From contig JAOBSW010001137.1 in the NCBI GenBank assembly GCA_026214975.1, positions 186,001 through 250,000 of the forward strand: 64,000 nucleotides of DNA. The letters run 5' to 3'. Every line of letters begins with the position of its first letter. The stretch's first letter is position 1. A program made the position numbers and the translations under genes. Under the pieces are notes generated by a model. That model was not told where the DNA came from. It worked only from the letters and a program-made list of their open reading frames with translations, and made no database searches. The DNA comes from Gentiana macrophylla. Lineage: Eukaryota; Streptophyta; Magnoliopsida; Gentianales; Gentianaceae. Shown piece by piece: positions 34,815-45,277 of the stretch.

Positions 34815-35581
34815 CTCACCATTCGTTTTCTTTCTACACCTCGTCCTCCTTGCTCGTATCGGTAGTATAATCTTGAAAAAACCGATATAGTATAAGTCAC
34901 TATGTCGAGCCAACGACATAAAACAAAGGCGCTCGGTGGGAGGCAACCCATCATTTCCTGTGTTTTTGCTGGTTTTGAATTCATTTGCTGTGTTTTGGTG
35001 TTGAGGATTGAATCCGGATGATCCCGAGGGGCCTTCATGCTTAAAATTCACTTTTCCTCTGTTTTTATCCTTGTCCGGACGGACACACACACCCATCCGT
35101 CCGGATGGATCTCTGGTTTTTACAATGATCTCTGGTTTTTGTTGGACATGTCCCTTATCTTTGGTTTGTTTTGAGATGACTTTGTTGCTACTTTGCTCTT
35201 GATCCGTGGTTGTAAGCCGTAAGGCACCCACTTTTCATCTTTTCATGTCTCATGTGACTTGTCTTGGATTTGTGGATTTTGTGTTGGGCATGTTTGGACG
35301 TGATTGGTTGTTATTGTATGTTTGAATCATATTTGACTATCTTTGTGACATACTTGTTCAATTTTTCTGACGTGACGAGGTCGTTCTTTTTATTATCCCC
35401 GGAATTCCCCAATATCTATATGCTTTGGCACGTGGACCATGTCCCGTGCATGTATTTCTTGGATGTTTTTCAATGACTAGGGATTCGGGATGGACTACTT
35501 TCACGACCGTTACGGGACTTGATCGCGCCGTTTTGCCGGGCTCATAAGATAAGTCTTTCTTTTTCCTTCTCGTTCACACAC

Positions 35582-35619
35582 CGAGGACGGTGCTTCACCT
35601 AAGTGGGGGGGGGGGGGGG
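35582..35619 (+). other. Second polypurine-like block in Athila
   Basis: cgaggacggtgcttcaccta is followed by agt and a run of 15 G (35605-35619). It mirrors the real tract block 1.3 kb downstream (ctcgaggacgag...ctaagtgtgggg). Confidence 0.6.
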
Positions 35620-36155
35620 ACGACTTAGCTTATTCGTTTGTTCTTAAAAGTATTATGCCGTGATGTGATAAACTTGGTTTTTACTCGTTTCCGAGTGGAT
35701 TTTTAGGCCGTTTTTCAAAATTTTCCACGATTTTAACACCACGTTATATGCATGCTGTTCACAATTGAGTGGTGAAAGGTCTTTAGTTTTGTGAATGTCT
35801 CGCAGTGAGTCTATATTGTCATGATATGGAACACTTTATAGTACACGTTTGACGACGGTTATGCTTATCACGATTACTTTACACACATGTACGCCTAGTT
35901 TCGAGGCGAAATAGAAGGATTAGCCTTGGTAGGAACACGGGATGACAGTTTTGGCATTCTTTTTTACCCTACTTTAGCCAAATAAGCCTGAGCCGAATGT
36001 TTGACCTTCGTAGACCCTCTCAGCCTTGATAGAATGGTTCGACCACCATTCTCTTTATAGCCGTTTCGTTACTTAGTCAGAAACCTACCCTTGAGCCTTA
36101 TTTTGGTCACATTCCCTTCATTTGACCCTACGAGTGGACTTAGTCTCTTGTTAAA

Positions 36156-36179
36156 CCACACTTGCCAAGGCAAGTGTGG
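36156..36179. repeat. Perfect 11-bp hairpin before a G-rich run
   Basis: ccacacttgcc (36156-36166) pairs with ggcaagtgtgg (36169-36179) around a 2-nt loop, and the right arm runs into a G-rich stretch ending near 36189. The right arm repeats the aagtgtgggg of the real polypurine tract. Confidence 0.75.
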
Positions 36180-36916
36180 GGTGGGGGGAGATGTTGTTTT
36201 TGAGTCGGGTTGTTGTTTCCTCAGTTTTAGAGCTATAAGGAGAGGAGGAGCTCAGTGGGGCTGGATGCTCGGGGTTCATTTAAAAAAAAATTATATATTT
36301 CAAATCAAATAATTGTGTTGCATATAGAAATAAAGGGTTGAAAAAGGCAATGAGCTTAAAGCAATGATGATGTTAGGGTTGGGATAGTCAGATAGGTACT
36401 AAGTATTCGAGCTCACCTCACGACACTTGAAGCAAAGTCGAGTTTGGCATTGAGTTCGGGTATTTCAGTATCCTATAGTTCCCAAAGTGTCGAAAATGAT
36501 CAAAAAGGAGTTTGGATGGTTTGTATAGTAAAGAAGACGTGGTACGTGTTTGGATTATGTTCACTCGTACTTCTTTTCTCCAGTTTTCCAAATTACCCTT
36601 TTCGATTAACTGAATTTACCCTAGCCTAACGTTATAACCATTCAAGTCCTGCTGGACCGTGTTTAATCTTGGTTAGTCCCGATTAGTGGAGATTTTAGGA
36701 AGGGCAGGATTGTGTAAAGTCATTTGTCCGGTATTCCAAGCCCGAAATCGTATTAAGCATAAGTCGTCGTCATTCAACACACACTCACTCCGTGTCATGA
36801 TCCAGTAGAGTCAAAGTAATGCATTCACTTAACTAAGTTCTTTTCACCTCGATATTTTGAAATGCATGCATGTACCGTAAAGTTGATTCCTTGGTATTGT
36901 TTGAACGCCTAATTTA

Positions 36917-36949
36917 CTCGAGGACGAGTAAAGGCTAAGTGTGGGGTGG
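36917..36949 (+). other. Polypurine tract block of Athila-like element
   Basis: ctcgaggacgagtaaaggct followed by aagtgtggggtgg abuts the 3' LTR start at 36950. Confidence 0.85.
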
Positions 36950-38465
36950 TGATAGGAACCAACTTTACAAGACATTTACATGCTGATTCAGCCCACGATT
37001 ATCACATTTACGGCATGTTTCGGGTGAGTTTAGACCCTATTTTGAGTATTAAATGAGGTTTTATTGCACGGCGAGTGACAGTCGGTTTTTCAAAAACTCG
37101 ACCTTATTTTAGCATTTTATACTCGTTTTTCCCGAGCACCCATAGTTTAAGGGGTTATGCGTTTGCTTGTTGTTTTCATATGGATGCAGGACTAGGGTGT
37201 CTCGAGAGCCCGAAAGGCGAGAAGTATGAATTTTAGACATGCCCGAGGCGAAACACGGAGGTTGAAGGTGAAAAAGTGAAGATTTTGGGTCACATGGCTG
37301 TCCGGACGGATAAAAACCTCACATCCGGACGGCTAACTCTTTGGAGAATGGATTCTTGGCTGCAAAAGTTTGTCTGGACGGACAAGGTGTTGTGTCCGGA
37401 CGGCTAACTCTCTGGAAATTTGGAAAACTTTGATGAAGCATTAAATGCCTGGACGGATGAGCCGCATCCGGACGATGCAGAACCAAAGATCCGGACGGAC
37501 AAGAGCATTTCATCCGGACGGACATCTATGCATCCGTCCGGACACCTGGAAAATCAAGAACAGTCCGGCCGGACAGAGCCAGCATCCGGACGGACAGAAG
37601 ACTTTCTATATAAAGCTGCTCATTTCACACACAGACGGAGACAGAGTTGAAAAAAGTAGATAGCAAGTTTCCCTTTTTAGCTTTTTGGAGATTTTGGGCG
37701 AATTTCTTCGTCTTTTAGAGTTAGACTAAGTATTTTATATCATTAGAATCCTCATTCAATCCTCTCTTTGATCTACTAACTTTTAGCTTCGATCCGTAAC
37801 TTTTCACTTGACAAAAATTCGATCTTTTGTAAGCACATTTGGCACCTCCTTCAAGTTGAGTAAAGTAAGTATGTTCTTTTGTTATTTTATTGTTGTTGTG
37901 ATGTTTTTCTTCCGTTTTTATTGCTTAGATTCGATTATGAGTAGCTAGATTCTTCGTATGGTTGAACTATGTGAAGGCGGGTGAAACGCCATTAGAGAGA
38001 TGAACCGGGAGGTAGTGTAGCGCGTATATAAACGTTCTAATCGATAATCCGTATCTCGAAACTTGTTTGAATCATTTTTGAGCTAGATTGATCACCTAGT
38101 TCACCATTGCACACACTTAGCTTATAAATGTATGTTGCGGCGACGTGTGGGAACGGGGTTTCGGGACCGTAGAGATTTTGGACTTGAAATGTAGTTTGAC
38201 ACCTACCCGTGTACTAGATTGATGCCCTAGTCATCAAGTCCGATTCTAATCTGAGGTTTGTATCGGTTGTTCGGGGCGAGTCTCAGAGCTTAATCACGTT
38301 AGGTGAGTCGGTCTTCTAAAGGGAGGATTGACGAGCCGCGTAGGTGTGAATAACACTAGAATTAGGACTCGAATTAGGACCCGGTCCACTGCCGGTTAGA
38401 AAGTAGATTTTGCTAAGGTTTCTAGTTTTTACTTGATCGACCGGACCTAGAAAATCCGCTTATCA
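36950..38465 (+). repeat. 3' LTR of Athila-like element
   Basis: This 1516-bp copy matches the 5' LTR but carries a deletion of about 250 bp near 38376, where a short ggactcgaattaggac junction jumps to ccggtccactg. The ends and the gaggg duplication are intact. Confidence 0.92.
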
Positions 38466-38528
38466 GAGGGCCAGACTGTGCTGACTTCTCGTATAAAAAC
38501 ATGGCGAGCAGGGCCAGGCTAGTGCTGA
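38466..38528 (+). other. Short segment of outer element between two insertions
   Basis: Only 63 bp separate the Athila and Tekay insertions. The text is part of a short degenerate repeat (gccaggctagtgctgacttc) that continues after the Tekay element at 52073-52180. Confidence 0.75.
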
Positions 38529-40768
38529 TGTAACGCCCCGTTCCCGGACACCGAGTCCTTATCCGGAAATCGAAACGTTCGGCACGCATCATATTAAATA
38601 ACTAATATTACACGTAAGCCTCTACTATGTCGTATCAAATTAAAGCAAACGGAAGCTAGAAAGACTCGGGTAAATTTTTTTCAAACAACCAAGAATAGAA
38701 ATACTAAAGGTAGAATAAAATGTAATACTTATTACTTCGGAAACCAAACGAATCCAAGTGGTACGAATTTCAAAGTACTAGAAGTAACTACAGAATCCGA
38801 TAATAATCCAAGTCTATGACATAAATGGAATAAATTAAAAATAAACAAGGTCTTCAAGTCCGGCGTCCTCAAACGTCGTCATCAAAGTCCTCCTCAGAGT
38901 CTTGACTAACCTGTTCGTCTTCTCTCCCCCAAACACATAAATAAACATGCATTTGAGGTAAGTATATTTGTACAAAGTAAGAAGTAGAAGCTACAATTCA
39001 ACTAAAGTTATTATTAAAGATATTATCTTAGTGAGACCGACTCAATTTAGGGTTCACTTCGTGTCCATCAACACGCCATGACTAAACGTTTCTAACTTAG
39101 CTTATCTTTGTTACATCATTACTCAAGGACACTGTGCATGGCGTTAATCAGCCTAAAGATATACTTGCTCACTAACGATGATTAGCACCGATTAGCTCCG
39201 GGGTCTCCCCAGTATGCGTATACGTCCGATGAATTTCCTCCACTACCCTTCGGCTGTTTACGGCCAGTAGCGTTTTTCACCTTTTTGAACGTATCACATC
39301 GCCGATATGAAATAGTGCCTAACCGAGAATAAATGACGTTTTAGCTTTTATCTACATGTATGTAATTATTAATGTGAATTAACTAACCGCCTAAGTGTTT
39401 TCAGAATAAAACTCACCTTAACCACTCTACTCCCTCACTTAGACAGCTAGACATCACATCTTAACAATTACACAGACATTGACGAACACTAGTTCATCAA
39501 AGCACAAGCCCTTTCATGCCCTTCCGACGGATCCGAACTTCAACTCCCTTTAAGAGTACATTCGGTGTTTTAACTGAACGAATCGGAAGTTCAATCGAAG
39601 CTTGTTCATATTTGGTTAATGTTAACATTTCATGATTAAGGGTTTAAAACATTGAAAACACGATTATGAGGCCAAAAACCAAGCTAAAATGCTAGAGTAG
39701 TGAAAACAAGATAAAACTGGCCAAACGCCCGTTTGAAACCTTATGGATGCCCGTCCGGAATGGGACGCCCGTCCACTAAACCCCAGACGTCCGTCCGCCA
39801 AAAACAGCTACATCCTGAATAAAAAATCCGACCTCAGACGCCCGTCTGCCTATTGCAAACGCCCGTCTGGGCTACGAGGGTCTCGGACACCCGTCTGCCT
39901 AAGTCAGACGCCCGTCCGACTGGGTTTCTCCCAAAACGTTAAATTATCAAGACTCGATTCCAAATCCGTTTCTGACCTAATTGGCATCGAATTAAATACA
40001 GAAAAACACATAACCACTTATCTAATCATACCATAGCATCTAGGATCATTGACCAACAAACAGAACCCATCTTTCTTGCATCTAAACGTCTTAAAACATG
40101 ATCTAAACTACGAGAACGTTAATTGAACCGTAGGAAGAGCCTCTTACCTTTCTAAGCAGCAAATTCCAAGTCCAACTCAAAAAAACAGCAGCTAAAACCG
40201 TCCCTTTTCTGCAGAAAACATGTGTGATTAATCCAAACTTAGATTAGATTCAGTCACACGCTTCTAAACAACAAAACTATGAATTGATGAGTTTGAATCC
40301 ATCAAACTCGAACAAGGACAAATCTAGGGCTTAATCATACCTTATCAAAGCTTCAACTTTCTGATTTCAAAACAAAGCTTCCTTCACAACGATTCCGGTG
40401 CTCGACTCTGATCTGAAAACCGTCCAGAATCGACTTAGCAATTGATGAAAAATCCTCAGCCCTAATTTGCTCTCTTCTCACACGCAGAAGTCAATTTGAA
40501 GGTGGAAAAAAAATCTGATTTTAACTTTTAGGGGCTGATTAGGTTGATTTTCCTTAAATTGGAAAAATCCCAATATTTCCTAATTGCACTGATTTTCCTT
40601 AATCACCCTTACTAAATCAGATTTTCTTCCTTAAATATTTATATATATATCTCGAAAATATACATATAAATATCCAAATTATTAAACTCCGAATGAAAGG
40701 AACCGAACCCAATATTTCGTTTTCGCAAAATGACACGTCTGCCCTTTCCTTAAAATCGGAATATTACA
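38529..40768 (-). repeat. 3' LTR of Tekay-like element
   Basis: 2240-bp uninterrupted copy. It includes a cluster of ggacgcccgtcc/cagacgcccgtc motifs at 39722-39935. Plus-strand ORFs here arise from these repeats and are not genes. It ends aatattaca next to the polypurine tract. Confidence 0.9.
39722..39935. repeat. Cluster of gacgcccgtc motifs in Tekay LTR
   Basis: About eight copies of gacgcccgtc or close variants in 214 bp; the other LTR has the same block at 51026-51230. The core is shared with the LTRs of the Athila-like and non-autonomous elements. Confidence 0.8.
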
Positions 40769-40803
40769 TTCTTCCCCCCTTAAAGGAGTGTCGTCCTCGA
40801 AAC
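40769..40803 (-). other. Polypurine tract of Tekay-like element
   Basis: On the minus strand: tttcgaggacgacactcctt then taaggggggaagaa, directly before the LTR start tgtaatatt. This is the standard chromovirus arrangement. Confidence 0.88.
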
Positions 40804-41205
40804 TTAGAACATACCTGGTAAGTCCATAAAATCTGGGAACTCGCTGATCATATCATCCTCAGCTTCCCAAGTAGCTTCATCCGGTGAATGATTGCTCCAT
40901 TGCACCAGAACCAAAGGAATCAACCGTCGCTTAATCATCTTTTCTTTCCGGTCCAAAATTCTGATCGGTGTCTCATCATACGTTAGATTGTCTTGAAGAA
41001 TCTCCGGATCAACAGTAGTCTCAACATCCGTCTTGGTCAAACACTTCTTCAACATCGAGACATGAAACACATTGTGGACTCTTGACATGGATTCCGGTAA
41101 CTTAAGCTTATATGCCAACGATCCAACCTTTTCCAAAATCTCAAAAGGTCCAACATACCTAGGGCTTAGCTTTCCATTTTGTCCAAAACGTTTCACTCCT
41201 TTCAT
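40804..41205 (-). pseudogene. Tekay integrase C-terminus with chromodomain
   Basis: 133 codons. The N-terminal part (GKLSPRYVGPFEILEKVGSL, VHNVFHVSMLKKCL) is the integrase C-terminal region. The C-terminal part (PIRILDRKEKMIKRRLIPLV, VQWSNHSPDEATWEAEDDM) is the divergent chromodomain of Tekay-type chromoviruses, thought to guide integration to heterochromatin. It is separated from the integrase core only by one in-frame TGA near 41215. It ends at 40804, just before the polypurine tract. Confidence 0.88.
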
Positions 41206-41214
41206 TGGTGAAGC

Positions 41215-41895
41215 TCATAGGTAAACTCTTTCACCAACTTCAAATTCGAGAGGTCTCCTTCTAACATCTGCCCAACTCTTCTGTCTACCTTGAGCCGCCT
41301 TCAGATTCTTCTTGACCAAGTGAACCCTTTCTTTAGCTTGCTCAAACAATTCCGGCCCGGTGATTTGTCTTTCCCCTACTTCATCCCAAAACAGTGGCGT
41401 TCTACATCTTCTCCCATACAATGCTTCAAACGGTGGCATGCCTATACTTGCATGATAGCTGTTGTTGTAAGCAAACTCTGCTACTGGTAGGTAATCATCA
41501 CATGTTCCGCCTACTTCCAAAACACAAGCTCTCAACATATCTTCAAGTGTTTGGATGGTTCTCTCAGATTGTCCATCTGTCTGAGGATAAAAGGCCGTAC
41601 TCAAATCCAATTTGGTTCCGAAAGCTGCTTGTAAACTTTTCCAAAACCGACTTACGAACCTCGAATCACGATCCAAAACTATCGAGATAGGTTCTCCGTG
41701 TAACTTCACTATATTATCCAAGTATAGTGTCGTCATTTTCTTCAAGGGCATATCGACCTTATACGGTAAGAAATGAGCGGATTTGGTCAATCTATCCTCA
41801 ATCACCCAAATCGCATCATTACCGCCTCTCATCTTAGGTAAACCGGTGATGAAGTCCATAGTGATCTTATCCCACTTCCATTCCGGGATATCCAA
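41215..41895 (-). pseudogene. Tekay integrase catalytic core
   Basis: 226 codons. Shows [20 protein letters not shown] (first Asp), LDRDSRFVSRFWKSLQ (second Asp), FYPQTDGQSERTIQTLEDML (Glu) and ALYGRRCRTPLFWDEVGER. It overlaps the end of the RT/RNase H frame, so a single frameshift near 41900 splits the integrase. Otherwise the domain is complete. Confidence 0.9.
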
Positions 41896-43481
41896 CGGCT
41901 TAAGAATCCTCCCGGTCTTCTATGTTCTACCTTAACCCTTTGACAAGTGTCACATTCTGACACGAACCTAGCTATTTCCAACTTCATCGAGGGCCACCAA
42001 AACTTTTCCTTCAAGTCTCTGTACATTTTAGTAGCTCCCGGATGAACGGCAAAAGCAATCCTATGTGCCTCTTCCATGAATCTCCGCCTCAAATCACCCA
42101 CATTAGGTATACACAAACGATCCTGATACCAAAGATTTCCATTCTTGTCCAAGACATAACCCACTGTGGGCTTTTCTCTTGCAACTCGCTTCAAGTCAAC
42201 CAAAACTGGGTCTTCGTCTTGCTTTTCCTGAATATTATCCATCAACTCGGACCTTGCTAACAATGGTGCCATAAACTGTCGGTCTTCAATCTGATCAAAA
42301 CTCTGAATCTGCATCCCATCTAATCTTTCTGCCACAACTTCAACACTTGAAACCGCAAACACTAGTTTTCTGCTCAAAGCATCTGCTACCTCATTTGCTT
42401 TACCCGGATGATACTGAATCTCCAGGTCATAATCCTTAACAAACTCTAACCATATCCTTTGTCTCATATTCAGATTTTCTTGGGTAAAGAAATACTTCAA
42501 GCTCTTGTGATCGGTGAAGATCCTGGCCTTAACTCCATACAAATAGTGCCTCCAAATCTTCAAGGCAAACACAACTGCTGCTAACTCCAAGTCGTGGGTT
42601 GGGTAATTCTTCTCTTGCACCTTCAACTGTCTAGATGCATAAGCAATTACCTTCCCTCCCTGCATCAACACACAACCCAAACCTTGTCCCGAAGCATCCT
42701 TGTAAACGTCGTAATTATCAAAGATCTCCGGAACTGCCAAAACTGGGGCTGTAGTCAACTTCTTCTTCAGCGTCTGAAAAGCATCTTCACACTCACTGGT
42801 CCACTCGAACTTCACATCCTTTTGAGTGAGCCGGGTAAGTGGTGTAGCTATCTTTGAGAAGTCTTGTACAAACTTCCTATAGTAGCCAGCCAAACCGAGA
42901 AAACTTCTAACCTCTGAAACGGTAGTCGGTCTGGACCACTTCTCAACTGCTTCAATCTTTGCGGGATCAACCTTAATGCCATCTCCAGAAATGACATGAC
43001 CCAAGAAACTCACTTGATCCAACCAAAAGTCGCACTTTGAGAACTTAGCATACAACTGGTTATTCTTCAAAGTATCCAGCACTATCCTTAAGTGCTCTTC
43101 ATGTTCCTTCTCATCCTTAGAGTATACTAAGATGTCATCTATGAACACTGTCACAAACTTATCCAAGTATGGCATGAAGACACGCTGCATTAAATCCAAA
43201 AATGCAGATGGAGCATTAGTGAGTCCAAAAGGCATGACTAAGAACTCATAATGTCCATACCTCGTACTAAAAGCCGTCTTCGGTATATCTGCTACCTTGA
43301 TCTTCAATTGATGATTACCCGACCTAAGATCAATCTTGGAAAAAACTCTCTTGCCTTGCAACTGGTTAAACAAATCATCAATCCTCTGCAAAGGGTACTT
43401 GTTCTTGATGGTAAGATTGTTCAGCGCTCTGTAATCTATGCACATCCTCATGCTACCATCTTTCTTCTTCACAAACAACAC
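41829..43481 (-). pseudogene. Tekay RT, RNase H and integrase zinc finger
   Basis: 550 codons open, the longest ORF in the window. RT blocks: [60 protein letters not shown], catalytic FIDD (in [14 protein letters not shown]) and [19 protein letters not shown]. RNase [21 protein letters not shown] (the first Asp is preceded by Lys), [34 protein letters not shown] and [10 protein letters not shown]. Integrase H2C2: [20 protein letters not shown] and CDTCQRVK. The final 30 residues are read out of frame. Separated from the upstream RT start by one TAG. Confidence 0.93.
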
Positions 43482-43508
43482 TGGGGCCCCCCAAGGCGAA
43501 GTACTAGG

Positions 43509-43826
43509 CTAAATTATATTCCTCTCAAGCATATCCTTAAGCTGTGATTTCAACTCCTTCAATTCAGCCGGTGCCATTCTATAGGGTGCCTTAGCAACTG
43601 GCGCCGCTCCGGGTATCAACTTAATCTCAAATTCAATCTCTCTATCCGGCATGTCTCCCGGTAACTCTTCTGGAAACACCTCAGGGTACTCTCTCACTAC
43701 AGGAGTCTCCTCTAACTTAGGCTTCACTTGTTCCACATCCACTGCGTACAACAAGTAGCCTTCACAACATTTCTGACAAGCTCTTATAGCCTTAACCGCT
43801 GAAATTATAGGGTGACGCTTCTGCAC
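43509..43826 (-). pseudogene. Tekay protease end and RT start
   Basis: 105 codons: IRACQKCCEGYLLYAVDVEQ, then VVREYPEVFPEELPGDMPDR and KAPYRMAPAELKELKSQLKD, the Tekay signature just before RT. The protease active site is absent because the upstream part is deleted. An in-frame TAG between 43482 and 43508 separates it from the next ORF. Confidence 0.88.
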
Positions 43827-43949
43827 CCGCTCCGGTTCTAGTGAACACCATCCTAATGATCAAAGAAAACCAGATGTCACTAAAAGATCTAAAGAAAAAC
43901 ATATCTTGGAAGAAAGGAAGCCTAAAAGACGCTTTGCTCTGATACCAAC
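43827..43949 (-). pseudogene. Remnant of Tekay gag start and primer-binding site
   Basis: The primer site reads tggtatcagagca on the minus strand (43935-43947), two bases from the LTR. An ATG at 43849-43851 gives MVFTRTGAGAEASPYNFSG, the Tekay-like gag start. It runs, in a different frame, straight into the protease end near 43820. A deletion has removed nearly all of gag and the protease active site. Confidence 0.8.
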
Positions 43950-44035
43950 TGTAACGCCCCGTTCCCGGACACAGAGTCCTTATCCGGAAATCAAAACGTT
44001 CGGCATGCATAATATTAAATAACTAATATTACACG

Positions 44036-44553
44036 TGTCAGTAAGGTGACTTAAACTCTACATTTTTGGTGGAACCAATCTGAAGACTCATCTGAGTGAT
44101 GGTCAGCTGAGAAGTGTATTCAATTCTGTGCTTCAGTAGGGTGGAGTATACTAAGCTTGTCATCGGCCAGGTGATAGTCGCTAAGTACTTGAATACAAAG
44201 CAGGTCCCACATCGCTAATTCGTTATGTGACTGACTATACAAAGTGTCATTAAAAGGAGGACACGTGTAGGGGTACTTATGGTGCATCGAGATAAAGATT
44301 CTGGCGGTTAGGGTTTGTGGATTTGTGCCTATAAATACGCTTGTTGTCTCATTATCCGAGTGTGTTGAAATCTGAAGTTTTGATGCATAATAAAATATCT
44401 CTTTTACGCCCGTGGTTTTTACCTCTCCACCGAGGGGTTTTCCACGTTAAATCTGTGTTCTTCTTGTTTCTGTTTTCTCCTTTGATTGTTTATGTTTGAA
44501 TGCTTATGTTTCGCTTTTCTTGCATCGAAGTTATCTCCATCCGTTTTATAACA
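44036..44553 (+). repeat. 5' LTR of Copia2
   Basis: 518 bp. TATA-like tataaatac at about 44330 and an aataaaa signal near 44389. Compared with the 3' LTR, most differences fall at positions where the 3' copy has CAG or CTG. Confidence 0.9.
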
Positions 44554-44555
44554 AG

Positions 44556-44568
44556 TGGTATCGAGAAA
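44556..44568 (+). other. Primer-binding site of Copia2
   Basis: tggtatcgagaaa, a variant of the Met-tRNA site tggtatcagag in which cag reads cg(a). Two bases after the LTR. Confidence 0.8.
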
Positions 44569-44665
44569 GGTTCCGAGAAAACAATGCACGATCAACTTCA
44601 TCTTCACCAAGGCCTTGACAAGGTGCTAGAATCTGTGATAAAGTTGTGATCTTTAGCAAGAAAAG

Positions 44666-44938
44666 ATGTCGGCAGAAAGCGTAAAAATCGATAAATTCTG
44701 AGGAAGGAACAGTTTTGGTCTCGTGGCAAATCAAGATGCGTGCTTTGTTGAAACAAAGCAGGTTTGTGGAATCCTTTATCCGACAAACCAAATACAGTGC
44801 GGCAGATTATGCGATCTGGAAGAGAAAGCACATTCAACCATCATGTTGTGCTTATCGATGATGTTATCGAGGTTCTTTGAGGAAGACACATGACCAAGGA
44901 AGAAGAAACAGCAGGAAGGCAATTCTGGCACAGCAGCT
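44666..44938 (+). pseudogene. Copia2 gag, truncated
   Basis: ATG at 44666 gives MSAESVKIDKF and then a TGA. The adjacent text in another frame is NSFGL-like and then KMRALLKQ-like, the usual Tork gag start. Only about 270 bp separate this from the protease region, far shorter than the several hundred codons of a full gag, and no zinc knuckle is seen. Most of gag is therefore deleted. Confidence 0.7.
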
Positions 44939-45277
44939 TTGGCTACTGAGCAATCTGATGAGGATCTGGTTCTAGTTGCAGGAGATTCTACACACCACAA
45001 TGATGTGTGGATACTTGATTCTGGAGCATCCTACCATATTTGTCCAAACAGGGAGTGGTTTTCTACTTATGAGCAGATGGATGGTGGTCAAATCTATATG
45101 GCCAACAGCAAGGTTTGCAAAGTTGTGGGAATTGGCTCAGTAAAGTTAAGGACAGAGGATGGTAAATTCTGTACACTGAAAGATGTAAGACATGTTCCAC
45201 AGATGACCAAGAATTTGGTATCTCTTATTCTACTGGACAACAAGGGTTCAATTTCAAGGGTGAAGGTGGACAGCTGA
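44939..45277 (+). pseudogene. Copia2 aspartic protease
   Basis: Open for 112 codons: VWILDSGASYHICPNREWFS with the catalytic DSGAS at 45017-45031, then GGQIYMANSKVCKVVGIGSV and LKDVRHVPQMTKNLVSL. The domain looks intact in this stretch and is lost into a frameshift near 45260. Confidence 0.85.

Larger units (their letters stand above)
34815..36916 (+). other. Athila post-pol region, no env-like ORF
   Basis: About 2.1 kb lie between the integrase stop and the polypurine tract. Many Athila copies have an env-like ORF here, but no open frame above about 75 codons is seen. Contents include ccggacggac motifs (35072-35106), a polypurine-like block with 15 G (35582-35619), and a perfect hairpin (36156-36179) followed by a G-rich run. 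Confidence 0.7.
20381..38465 (+). mobile_element. Athila-like Ty3-gypsy retrotransposon (carries a nested element)
   Basis: LTRs at 20381-22152 and 36950-38465 start tgataggaac and end ccgcttatca. They are flanked by a perfect duplication gaggg (20376-20380 and 38466-38470). The primer site tggcgccgttgccgggga, long Asn/Gln-rich gag, DLGAS protease, FMDD RT and integrase with [15 protein letters not shown] sequence fit the Athila branch. A 5.9-kb non-autonomous element sits at 25732-31662, so the original copy was about 12.1 kb. The pol gene is broken by several stops and frameshifts. It was inserted into the outer element. Confidence 0.93.

Noticed and set aside
34601..35231. Two minus-strand ORFs of 140-145 codons
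   Set aside because: Antisense to the Athila integrase end and post-pol region; no recognisable domain.
35605..35619. 15-G run as the true Athila polypurine tract
   Set aside because: The LTR begins at 36950 directly after aagtgtggggtgg; the G run lies 1.3 kb upstream, so it is at most a second block.
39743..40036. ORF rich in RPSA/RPL repeats (also 51037-51253)
   Set aside because: Translation of the gacgcccgtc motif cluster in an LTR; occurs in shifted frames in the two LTRs.
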